Assembly: GCF_902459735.1 (NCBI RefSeq)
Contig: NZ_CABPRV010000016.1
Location: 43,076-107,075 of the forward strand
From: Pandoraea capi
GTDB lineage: Bacteria > Pseudomonadota > Gammaproteobacteria > Burkholderiales > Burkholderiaceae
Length of the DNA stretch: 64,000 nucleotides
Direction of reading: 5' to 3'
Shown: positions 17,841 to 25,716 of the stretch, one piece after another
Layout of the letters: every line of letters starts with the position of its first letter
How positions within the stretch are numbered: position 1 is the first letter of the stretch
Notes under the pieces: generated by a model
The model's input: the letters and a program-made list of their open reading frames with translations, nothing else
Databases searched by the model: none
What the model was told of the DNA's origin: nothing
Translations under genes and position numbers: made by a program

Positions 17841-18428
17841 GATGCCTTTCCCGAGATCGCCAAAGCCACGCTGCTCGCTGGCAAGACGATCGTTGCGGTA
17901 AGCGTTGCCGCCCTGCCCAACAATCTGGAACTGTTGGATCTGGCCAGGACGCATGGAGGCCGTATTCGTGTGGCCAGTGGTGGATTGCCCGGGCTAGACG
18001 CGGTGCGCGCGATGAAGGAAGGACGCGTCCATTCGATCAAGCTGACGACGACGTTCCGTCCGGAATCGCTGGCGAAGGAGCCGTACGTACGAGAGAAAGG
18101 CTTCGACTTCACGCAACCGCCGACGTCACCGGTTCTGGTCTTTCAGGGCAATGCCCGGGAAGCGGGGGCAGCGTTCCCCCGTCACTTCAACGTGGGCATC
18201 ACGTTGAGTCTGGCCGGCGTGGGGTTCGACGCCACCGAGATCGAAGTCTGGGTCGATCCCACCGTGCGCGGCGCAGTCCAGCACATCGAAGTGCGCGCCG
18301 ACGACGCCGACCTGACGCTCGAGAGCCGCAACATCCCGTCGGACAATCCACGCACCTCACGCATCGTCGCGCCGAGCATCATGGCGACGCTGCGCTCGTA
18401 TGTCGATCATCTTTATGTGGGGTCGTGA
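17821..18428 (+). pseudogene. Aspartate dehydrogenase remnant, C-terminal part
   Basis: From about 17840 the plus-strand frame reads as the C-terminal three quarters of an L-aspartate dehydrogenase (NadX type). Visible parts are KTIVAVSVAALPN, SGGLPGLDAVRAMKEG, FQGNAREAGAAFPRHFNVG and the end motif IPSDNPRTSRIVAPSIMATL. The N-terminal nucleotide-binding Rossmann motif is missing, and no ribosome site precedes an ATG in frame. The protein would convert aspartate to iminoaspartate or oxaloacetate if complete; as it stands it lacks the cofactor site. It abuts the putA remnant head to head. Confidence 0.75.
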
Positions 18429-18429
18429 G

Positions 18430-18775
18430 TCAAAACGGGTCATTGGCGCACTGTGCGCGCACAGACACTCGCCATGCCGCGATGAGCGCACCGAACGAAA
18501 TTAGCGCTGCGGCAAAGAACGTCGCCTGCTCCCCACCGGATATCGCCTCAAGCGGCGACGCAAGAAATTGCCCGAGAAAGATCGCCATCGACAGATGGGC
18601 GAGATTGCGTCCCCGCGAGCCCGCGTCGCTCTGCTCGACCGTCATGTGATTGACCAGCGGAACGGAGAGCCCAAAGCCAACGCCAAGCAGCACCGCGCCT
18701 GCAACGTCCATGTAGAAGCCGTTCGCCAGCGCGAAGCACAGATGCGCGACTTCATGGCAGGCGGGCTACCGGGGG
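18430..18775 (-). pseudogene. MFS transporter remnant, last about 115 codons
   Basis: The minus-strand frame encodes HEVAHLCFALANGFYMDVAGAV, then GFGLSVPLVNHMTVEQS and hydrophobic stretches ending in a normal stop. This resembles the last three membrane helices of an MFS drug transporter. Upstream of about 18775 the similarity ends in the regulatory gap before the TetR gene. A complete MFS protein needs about 400 residues, so this piece is not functional. The TetR gene beside it may once have controlled it. Confidence 0.6.
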
Positions 18776-18809
18776 AACGATCAGTCGATGAATTCATATG
18801 GACCAATTT

Positions 18810-18852
18810 CAATACCGACGTCTCGTTATTGAATTATTAGACTTCGGTATTG
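18810..18852. promoter_or_regulatory. Inverted repeat, candidate TetR operator
   Basis: Arms CAATACCGACGTCT (18810-18823) and AGACTTCGGTATTG (18839-18852) match with one mismatch around 15 AT-rich bases. It lies 16 bp before the TetR start codon, between it and the truncated MFS gene. Confidence 0.65.
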
Positions 18853-18868
18853 GAAAAGACACCTCACC

Positions 18869-19465
18869 ATGACTGTCTCGCATTCACCACGTCGGGCTGG
18901 ACGGCCCCGAAACGAAGACACCTTAGCGGCCGTATTGGCGGTCGTACGGCGGTTGGTCAAAGAAAAGGGCTTCGACGGCGTATCGGTCAATCTGGTCGCG
19001 TCGGAAGCCAACGTCGCCAAACAGACGCTCTATCGTCGTTGGCCGAGCAAAGCGGAACTCGTACTGGATGCCTATCTGGAAAGCGCGGGTCAATTCGACA
19101 CGAGCGCTTACGAAGGGCTTGTCCCCACGCTGACGAAATTTTTGGCGGGAGTGTTTCGACATTTGGAGGCGGACGGCGCCGCCATCCGGAACCTGATCGC
19201 CGCGGCCCAATCGGACAGCGATTTTCTGACGCGATTCAATGATCGATTCGTCGTCCCTCGTGCGGAGCGCGTGAAAAACCTGTTGGCGCAGGCCGTCGAA
19301 GCCGAGGAGCTGCCGGCCGAGACGAATCTGGACGTTGCGACCGAGATGATTCACGGTGCGTTCTGGTACCGACTCCTGACGGGGCAGCCGCTTAGCCGGC
19401 GTTACGCCGAATCGCTGGCCGCACAGATCGGCATGCTGGCAGGCCGAGGAATGACTGGCACGTAA
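18869..19465 (+). CDS. TetR/AcrR family transcriptional regulator
   Basis: A 198-residue TetR regulator. The N-terminal helix-turn-helix (about residues 15-60) contains VSVNLVASEANVAKQTLYRRWPSKAELV, a textbook TetR recognition helix. The C-terminal part fits the family's ligand-binding and dimer domain (LTGQPLSRRYAESLAAQIG). It is divergent from a truncated MFS gene and has a large inverted repeat just upstream, so it is probably autoregulated. Its original target gene seems to have been lost. The ligand is unknown. Confidence 0.88.
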   Translation: MTVSHSPRRAGRPRNEDTLAAVLAVVRRLVKEKGFDGVSVNLVASEANVAKQTLYRRWPSKAELVLDAYLESAGQFDTSAYEGLVPTLTKFLAGVFRHLEADGAAIRNLIAAAQSDSDFLTRFNDRFVVPRAERVKNLLAQAVEAEELPAETNLDVATEMIHGAFWYRLLTGQPLSRRYAESLAAQIGMLAGRGMTGT

Positions 19466-19550
19466 ATGCTCGCGATGGTCGCCGCAAACGGGAGCGAGTG
19501 AATTTTCTCAACAAGGGAATTCGAATCACTCGCACCTTGGTCGGTTCAAT

Positions 19551-20106
19551 TCAGCGCCACGGATCAGTACGGTCTTCGATGAAACCGGGCTTCCACGCAT
19601 TCAACAGATCCGTCACCTCTTGTTTTTGCGCTTCGGAAAACACGTCCCTGATGTCAAACCAAACTCGGTTGACGATTTCGGGGCCGGAAGGATAGCCCCC
19701 GTTGATAAATGAGCCGATTGTTTTCAGTCCGAGAACACGAAGCGTCGAAGTGTAGTGGTCACCCCATCCCGGACACTGCGTTGAGTTTTTCTTCTGCTAC
19801 GGCAGGAGCTAGCCCGTCATTGAACTGATCAACATCTGATAAACGGTTCACGTGGTCGACGTGATTGATCTCGTCGACCACTGTCCGTTGACGGTCGACA
19901 CGTTTATTTACACGGGAGATGCATCTGAATTTGGCACCCAATGCGCGAATCAAGGCACCTCCGTATGCGCGTTCCTAAGAGCGACTCACCTGGTCCGGAT
20001 AGCTTATGTGGATCACGAACAATGGCGTCCCTTCTGCTATTACGCTGTCCAAACCAAACGCTTGATCGGTGTCATCCAAGTCTATCTGCTGATCACTGTG
20101 GAGCAC
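19551..20106 (-). pseudogene. Decayed gene of unknown function
   Basis: Minus-strand frames join into one protein-like reading: DLDDTDQAFGLDSVIAEGTP and FVIHISYPDQVSRS, an in-frame TAG at 19975-19977, then GGALIRALGAKFRCISRVNK. A shift of frame near 19763 leads to YTSTLRVLGLKTIGSFINGG and a natural stop at 19551. The composition looks coding, but two lesions and the lack of a start mark it as dead. I do not recognise the family. Its left end overlaps the 3' end of the cytochrome c gene by 14 bases. Confidence 0.5.
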
Positions 20107-20635
20107 TTAGTTTCTCAAAATCCGAGCTATTGATGCCTCGCGCTTTATAGAGAAATGCGCTCAGGGCCCAGATCGCCTTGTCGTCTTGAGTTTTGCCAAA
20201 CGCGGGCATCGCAGTCATTTTTACCCCATTCTTGATCACCCAGAACATCAGCGGCGGATTGTTTCTCCGTGTAGCGCTAAGCAACAACGGAGCGTTCGGT
20301 ACGATTCCCTGAGCGATTGGGCTCAACGGTCTTCCCGGGGCGCCGTGGCATGTCATGCACGTGTCACGATAGAGACGTGCCCCTGCCTCGACGTTGGCGA
20401 CGGTCATCAAGTCGGCCGGAGCTTGAATGCCGGCAGCATGGCGGTGCAGCGATTGCAGATAGGTCTTATGCAACACCCAGGCGACTACCGGATTGTGGCC
20501 CGATGTCGCCGACACGTCATAGATGCCCGAATACATCACGCCCACCCCTGAGGCAACGGCCACCACGGCGGCAATGCAGAAAGCACTCATTGTAGGATGG
20601 CGGGAGAAAAATCCTGGGGCTTTCTCGAGGCTCAT
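20093..20635 (-). CDS. Membrane-anchored c-type cytochrome
   Basis: A 180-residue class I cytochrome c. One N-terminal membrane segment (about residues 17-38) anchors it with the haem domain in the periplasm. The haem site CMTCH is at residues 93-97, and the distal ligand is probably Met143 in TAMPAFG. The length and single haem fit small electron-carrier cytochromes. It is divergent from an OmpR-type two-component system, with a dyad in the gap that could control both. The redox partner is not evident. Confidence 0.88.
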   Translation of the reverse strand: MSLEKAPGFFSRHPTMSAFCIAAVVAVASGVGVMYSGIYDVSATSGHNPVVAWVLHKTYLQSLHRHAAGIQAPADLMTVANVEAGARLYRDTCMTCHGAPGRPLSPIAQGIVPNAPLLLSATRRNNPPLMFWVIKNGVKMTAMPAFGKTQDDKAIWALSAFLYKARGINSSDFEKLSAPQ

Positions 20636-20715
20636 GGCAGCTTCACTTTACGCGTTGAATGGGTGGGATTGCGTGCCGTAATTATGGAGCGTGCCAGTTA
20701 ACCAGATACTTACCT

Positions 20716-20739
20716 CCACATTACAGTTTTGAAATGTGG
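20716..20739. promoter_or_regulatory. Dyad between cytochrome c and response regulator genes
   Basis: CCACATT and AATGTGG arms separated by 10 bases. Candidate binding site for the response regulator encoded at 20821. Confidence 0.45.
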
Positions 20740-20820
20740 TGCTGAAGCGCACCCTGCCTGCCACACAAAGATGCGGGTAACGCATACAATCCGGACAATC
20801 GGACCTGTGGATCAGCCGCT

Positions 20821-21498
20821 ATGCGCATTCTCGTAATCGACGACGAACCAAAAACCGGCGCGTACGTCAAGAAGGGACTTGAAGAGTCAGGCTTCGTCGT
20901 CGACGTCGCCAAGGACGGCGCCGAAGGTCTGATTCTCGCCAGAGATACGACCTACGACGTGATCGTGCTCGATGTCATGTTGCCCGAGATGGACGGCTGG
21001 TCAGTCCTTAAAGCCCTGCGCAAGACGCACAGCACGCCGGTGCTTTTCCTCACCGCACGCGACGACATCAGCGACCGGGTCAAGGGACTAGAGTTGGGCG
21101 GCGACGATTACCTCGTCAAACCGTTCGCGTTCGTCGAATTGCTGGCCCGTGTGCGCACGCTGGGGCGTCGCGGACCGCCTCGCGACACCGACATTATTAC
21201 GCTTGGCGATCTCGAAATCGACGTGACGCGCCGACGCGTGCGTCGCGGCACGACACGCATCGACCTTACGCCCCGGGAATTCTCGCTGCTGCAATTGCTT
21301 GTGCGGCGCCAGGGCGAAGTGCTCACGCGCACGCAAATCGCATCCTATGTGTGGGACATGAACTTCGACAGCGATACGAATGTGGTGGAAGTCGCCATTC
21401 GCCGTCTGCGCGCCAAGGTCGACGACGAGTTCCCCGTCAAGGTCATTCACACCGTGCGCGGCGTCGGTTATGTCGCCGAGATAAAAGCCTCCGACTGA
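20821..21498 (+). CDS. OmpR-family response regulator, heavy-metal (CusR/CopR-like) type
   Basis: A 225-residue response regulator. The receiver domain (residues 1-115) has the acidic pair DD near residues 7-8, the phosphorylated Asp51 ([12 protein letters not shown]) and the Lys in YLVKPFAF. The C-terminal winged helix (about residues 125-223) shows [22 protein letters not shown] and the RRLRAKVDD recognition segment. The sequence is closest in style to metal-responsive CusR/CopR regulators. Its stop codon overlaps the kinase start (TGATG), so the two are translated together. The likely targets are the cytochrome and the RND operon nearby. Confidence 0.9.
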   Translation: MRILVIDDEPKTGAYVKKGLEESGFVVDVAKDGAEGLILARDTTYDVIVLDVMLPEMDGWSVLKALRKTHSTPVLFLTARDDISDRVKGLELGGDDYLVKPFAFVELLARVRTLGRRGPPRDTDIITLGDLEIDVTRRRVRRGTTRIDLTPREFSLLQLLVRRQGEVLTRTQIASYVWDMNFDSDTNVVEVAIRRLRAKVDDEFPVKVIHTVRGVGYVAEIKASD

Positions 21499-22910
21499 TG
21501 GCCATCCGTCCGCTTTCCACCACGCTTGCCCTGTGCTTTGCCGGCACCACGCTTGCGGTATTCGCGCTGGTCGGTACCACGCTCTATTTCACGTTAGGGC
21601 GAGAAATCCGTCAGCTTGACGATCTCGACATCGTCCTGATCGCACGGCACACGCGCCGCCTTGCGGAGGAACTGCGCACCAGCGACGACCTACGGGAACA
21701 TGCCGTACGTCTCAAGAGTCAAGTCCTCGGCAATCCACCATTCGCGATGGAAATTCTGCAGGATGACGGTACTAAACTCATAGACCACAATACGACCCTA
21801 GTCTCAGACATGGCTTTTCGGTCATTGGCGATCGCAGGCAGACTCGGCGCGGCACAGCGCATTACTGAAGACAATGTTCAAGAATGGCGAAGTGCAACGG
21901 GGCGACCCGTACGCGGCCTGGCTACCGACGCCAGGCTCGGTGACGGGACGGTGGTTATTGTCGTGGTCGCGCGCGATATGGCCGACCGCTGGCGCATCCT
22001 GGATCACTACCGTGAGCGGCTCTACGGGTACGGCTTCGCAGGTATGCTGCTTGCTTTTCTGATGAGCTGGCTACTCGTGCGTGCGGCACTTCGACCGTTG
22101 CGCGACCTCGATTCGCAAGTGGGTGCAGTAACGGTCGACAAACTGGATACCCAAATCAAGATCGAAGGGGCGTCAAGCGAGGTCGCGGTCGTCGCAAAAT
22201 CGGTGAATGCGATGATCCGCCGCTTGCACGACGGTTTCGAACGGATATCGCAATACACCGCCGATCTGGCGCATGACATGCGAACTCCTCTTGGTAACCT
22301 CCGCGGTGCAACGGAAGTCGCCCTGACGCGCCCGAGAAGCCTGCCAGAATATGAGACCCTGCTCGAATCGAATCTGGAGGAATGCGCCCGACTCTCGCAA
22401 ATGATCGAGAATGTGATCTTTCTCGCACGAGCCGAGCATCCGCAGTTCATGACGGCAATGGCCGAACTGGACGTTGCCGTAGCGCTCTCCCAGATCGCCG
22501 ACTACTTCGAAGGTCTGTCCGACGAGGCTGGTGTCACCCTTCGAGTAACGGGTGAAGGACGCATCCGAGCCGACAAGGAATTGTTCCGCCGCGCGGTGAG
22601 CAATCTGCTGGCCAACGCTCTGCGCTATACACCCCGTGGTGGCGAGATTACGCTTCATGCCGAATCTACCGCAACGACGTTGGACGTCAGCGTCAGTAAC
22701 CCAGGCTCTCGGATCGACCCCGCCCTGTTGGAGCGCATTTTTGACCGTTTCTACCGCGTGGACGCATCACGTCAGACCCCTCAGTCCGGCGGCGCCGCCG
22801 GACTGGGACTAGCCATCGTGCGCACCATTATGACCCTTCACGGCGGGACAGTACGCGCCGAGAGCGACGCGACCGGTACCCGCTTCACCCTCTCGTTTGC
22901 CCGTCATTGA
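21498..22910 (+). CDS. Sensor histidine kinase, heavy-metal sensor type
   Basis: A 470-residue membrane kinase. Two membrane segments (about residues 10-30 and 175-195) flank a periplasmic sensor of about 140 residues. A HAMP linker, the H-box with His259 (LAHDMRTPLGNLRGA), the N-box (SNLLANALRYTP) and the ATP-lid glycines (AAGLGLAIVRTI) follow in normal order. The start is the ATG in the TGATG overlap with the regulator gene; the frame extends upstream only as a shadow. It should phosphorylate the regulator at 20821. Its 3' end overlaps the convergent efflux gene by 26 bases. Confidence 0.9.
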   Translation: MAIRPLSTTLALCFAGTTLAVFALVGTTLYFTLGREIRQLDDLDIVLIARHTRRLAEELRTSDDLREHAVRLKSQVLGNPPFAMEILQDDGTKLIDHNTTLVSDMAFRSLAIAGRLGAAQRITEDNVQEWRSATGRPVRGLATDARLGDGTVVIVVVARDMADRWRILDHYRERLYGYGFAGMLLAFLMSWLLVRAALRPLRDLDSQVGAVTVDKLDTQIKIEGASSEVAVVAKSVNAMIRRLHDGFERISQYTADLAHDMRTPLGNLRGATEVALTRPRSLPEYETLLESNLEECARLSQMIENVIFLARAEHPQFMTAMAELDVAVALSQIADYFEGLSDEAGVTLRVTGEGRIRADKELFRRAVSNLLANALRYTPRGGEITLHAESTATTLDVSVSNPGSRIDPALLERIFDRFYRVDASRQTPQSGGAAGLGLAIVRTIMTLHGGTVRAESDATGTRFTLSFARH

Positions 22911-24387
22911 GCGCTGTCGCCGCGCCGCTTGGGAGCGCATCACCCTCTCGCAGCATCTTGCGGTCCCAGCCGCCGCCGAGCGCCTGAAGCAGATGCACGC
23001 TCGTATCAAGTTGCCGTTGCGTGATCTGCTCAAGCGTGCGTTCATTCTGTAGCGCAATGCTTTGCGTGGTCACGACGTCGAGATAACTGACGGCCCCCGC
23101 CTGATAGCGATGCGTCGTAAGCGTAAGCGACGACACGGCGGCAGCCGTCGCCCGTTGCTGGCTCTGCGCCTGCTGCGAGAGCGATCTGAGTGCACTCAAA
23201 TCGTCCTCGGTCTGTTGGAACGCCACGAGCACGGTCTGCCGATAGGCGGCTACCGCTTCGTCATACCGGGCATCTGCCCCTTTGAGGGTGGCGTCCCGCC
23301 GCCCGCCGTCGAACAGTACGCCCGCGACTTGTGCACCAAGCGACCAGAAAAGGCTGGGCGCAGTGAGCCAGGGCGAAAAGAATGTGCTTTCCAGTCCGGT
23401 CGATGCCGAGAGTGTGAGCGACGGATAGAACGCGGCACGCGCCTGCCCGATACCGGCGTTGGCGGCGGCCACGCGCCGCTCGGCGGCAGCGATATCTGGG
23501 CGACGTTCGAGCAGCGCGGACGGCACGCCGACGGGAATCGACGGCAATGTGACCGGTGTCACGTCGGGTGGCAGCGAAAACGAAGATGCCGATTCGCCGA
23601 TCAGCGCCGCGACCGCGTGCTGAAGTTGCGCTCGCTGTCCATCGATTTCCTGATCCGCCATTCTCGCGCTTTCGAGTTGTGCCTGTGCCTGAGCAACGGG
23701 CGACGCGTCGATGGCACCGTCGGCGAGTTGCTGCTCTACGATGTGCAATCCTGCTTCATAGGTCGCGACCGTCCGGTCTAGTAGCGACTTCTGACGGTCC
23801 AGCGAGCGCAAGTCGAAGTAAGTCGTGGCGAGTTGGCTGGCGACTGACAGACGGACCGATTCTAGATCGGCTTCGCTCACCTGCACGTTGTCGCGCGCGG
23901 CGACGGTGGCATTTCTGACACGCCCGAACAGATCGGGCTCCCAACTCACGCCCGCCCCTGCCGCGTAATCCGGGATGGTCTTTCCTGCCAGTGCACGGTC
24001 CAGGAGGTTTTTTGACGTCCGATAGCGCTGTGCGCCAGTGCCAGCTGTCACCGTCGGTGCTTCGGCGCCCTGCTGGTAGTCGAGTGCGGCTCGCGCCGCC
24101 GCCAGCCGTGCCACGGCCTGATTCACGGTTTGATTGGAGACATTCACGCGTGCTTCGAGCCGATTCAACGTCTCGTCGTGAAACACAGTCCACCATGAGC
24201 CTCTTGGTCGACCATCCGCCGGAGCGGCGAGCGCCCATCCGGCAACGGTTCCTGGCGCGCTCGTGAACTGCGCGGGTACGGCAGCGTGCGGCACGTGATA
24301 GGACGGCAGCGTCGAACAGGCCGTCAGCGTCGCACCGAAGCAAACGATGGCACCGGCGCGCATGAGTGGGGCATTGATCTCAAACAT
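22885..24387 (-). CDS. Outer-membrane efflux lipoprotein (NodT/OprM family)
   Basis: A 500-residue outer-membrane factor. The N-terminal signal ends in a lipobox (TLTACS) with Cys24 as the lipid-carrying residue. Two outer-membrane-factor repeats follow, with ALDYQQGAEAPTVTA and GVPSALLERRPDIAAAERRVAAANAGIGQARAAFYPSLTL as clear markers. GAGG lies six bases before the ATG, which is 12 bp after the adaptor gene. It forms the trimeric exit channel of the three-gene efflux system transcribed leftwards from 28913. Confidence 0.9.
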   Translation of the reverse strand: MFEINAPLMRAGAIVCFGATLTACSTLPSYHVPHAAVPAQFTSAPGTVAGWALAAPADGRPRGSWWTVFHDETLNRLEARVNVSNQTVNQAVARLAAARAALDYQQGAEAPTVTAGTGAQRYRTSKNLLDRALAGKTIPDYAAGAGVSWEPDLFGRVRNATVAARDNVQVSEADLESVRLSVASQLATTYFDLRSLDRQKSLLDRTVATYEAGLHIVEQQLADGAIDASPVAQAQAQLESARMADQEIDGQRAQLQHAVAALIGESASSFSLPPDVTPVTLPSIPVGVPSALLERRPDIAAAERRVAAANAGIGQARAAFYPSLTLSASTGLESTFFSPWLTAPSLFWSLGAQVAGVLFDGGRRDATLKGADARYDEAVAAYRQTVLVAFQQTEDDLSALRSLSQQAQSQQRATAAAVSSLTLTTHRYQAGAVSYLDVVTTQSIALQNERTLEQITQRQLDTSVHLLQALGGGWDRKMLREGDALPSGAATALNDGQTRG

Positions 24388-24399
24388 TTCGGACCTCGC

Positions 24400-25716
24400 T
24401 TATGCTTTGCCGGCGCTCGCGGCCGTGCCTGATTTATCACGCGCCTCGCTCTTCCCGCTCTCGGGACTTGCGGCCACACGGACGTGCTGTCCGTCGGCGA
24501 TCGCATCGCCCGGATTCGCGATTACGCGGTCGCCCGGCGCGAGACCGGCGGCAATTTCGACATGTGTGCCGAAATCCCGACCGATGCTCACTCGGCGCAG
24601 TGCGACCTTGTCGTTGCCACCCACCAGTGCCACGGTCACCCCGTTGGGGCGGAACAGCAATGCGCTCACCGGCAGTTCGAGCGCTGGTGAATCCGTTTTC
24701 AACGTGAGGTGTACCTGCGCGTAAGCCCCCGGCATCAAGGCGGCGTCACGGTTGTCAACATCGATTTCGACGCGCAACGTCCGGCTCACCGGGTCGATGG
24801 CGTTGGCATCACGTGCGATTGTTCCTGGAAACCGGCGGCCGGGATATTGATCAGTCGTGAGCCATGCCTGCGCGCCCGGGCTAATACGACTTGCGGCGTC
24901 CTGCGGCACATCGGCATAGACGCGCAGACGGTCGATCTGTTCGACATGAAAGAGTTCGCCGGACATCGCCGGCAGCCCGGGGGAGCCGCCGGCGGTCACC
25001 AACGCGCCTACCTGCACGTTGCGCGCCGTCACCACGCCGTCGAACGGTGCGCTTACGCTCTGATACGCCACCATTTCGGACAGCCGCGCCACATTGGCCT
25101 GTGCCGCCCGCAACGCCGCTAGCTTGGCCGCTGCATCGCTCGTCTTCGCATCGGCGTCCTGTTGCGCGACCGATTGCGATTGCAGCATGGTCTGCCAGCG
25201 CTGCGCGGTGCTGGCGGCGAAACGGTAGGTGGCCTGTGCCGTCGCCTCGTCGGCCCGCGCCTGACGCAGTTGCGCATCGATCTCCGGCGTATCGAGTCTC
25301 GCCAGGACTTGCCCGGCTTTCACGTGCGCACCGATGTCGGCAAACCATTGCTGAACATAACCGCTGGAGCGCGCATAGATGGCAACATCGGCCCATGGCA
25401 TGACCGCGCCGGGCAGCAACAACTCTTGCGTCGCCGGGGCGGGCGTCGGCGAAACCGTCGTGACGATCAACTCGCGCTGCACGTCCATCTGCGCTGCCTG
25501 TGCTTGTCTCGCCACGATGCGCGGGACGATGCCGGCGCAAAGCAGCAACACGGTAAGTGCACCGAGGCCGAGGCCCCATGTTCGCCGCGAGCGATCAGAC
25601 ATCCGGGGCGCGGCATGTACGTCAGGCGCGGCGCACCTTGAGGATCGGGGTGTCACCCGATCAGCCGCAGGTGTAACCGTGTCGACACGATCGTCGGTCT
25701 GCGTAGGCTTGTTCAT
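24400..25716 (-). CDS. RND efflux periplasmic adaptor (membrane fusion protein)
   Basis: A 438-residue adaptor. The cytoplasmic N-terminus of about 45 residues is followed by a membrane anchor (about residues 50-68), the biotinyl-lipoyl-like half-motif GAHVKAGQVLARLDTPEIDAQ, a helical hairpin with many Ala and Gln, and a second lipoyl half at YQSVSAPFDGVVTARNVQVG. The beta-barrel and membrane-proximal domains follow. It links the inner-membrane pump to the outer-membrane channel. Its start overlaps the pump stop by four bases, so translation is coupled. Confidence 0.92.
   Translation of the reverse strand: MNKPTQTDDRVDTVTPAADRVTPRSSRCAAPDVHAAPRMSDRSRRTWGLGLGALTVLLLCAGIVPRIVARQAQAAQMDVQRELIVTTVSPTPAPATQELLLPGAVMPWADVAIYARSSGYVQQWFADIGAHVKAGQVLARLDTPEIDAQLRQARADEATAQATYRFAASTAQRWQTMLQSQSVAQQDADAKTSDAAAKLAALRAAQANVARLSEMVAYQSVSAPFDGVVTARNVQVGALVTAGGSPGLPAMSGELFHVEQIDRLRVYADVPQDAASRISPGAQAWLTTDQYPGRRFPGTIARDANAIDPVSRTLRVEIDVDNRDAALMPGAYAQVHLTLKTDSPALELPVSALLFRPNGVTVALVGGNDKVALRRVSIGRDFGTHVEIAAGLAPGDRVIANPGDAIADGQHVRVAASPESGKSEARDKSGTAASAGKA

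Noticed and set aside
17684-18112. 142-codon minus-strand frame across the putA/aspartate dehydrogenase junction
   Set aside because: It is out of frame with the recognisable putA segment and only mirrors the aspartate dehydrogenase codons.
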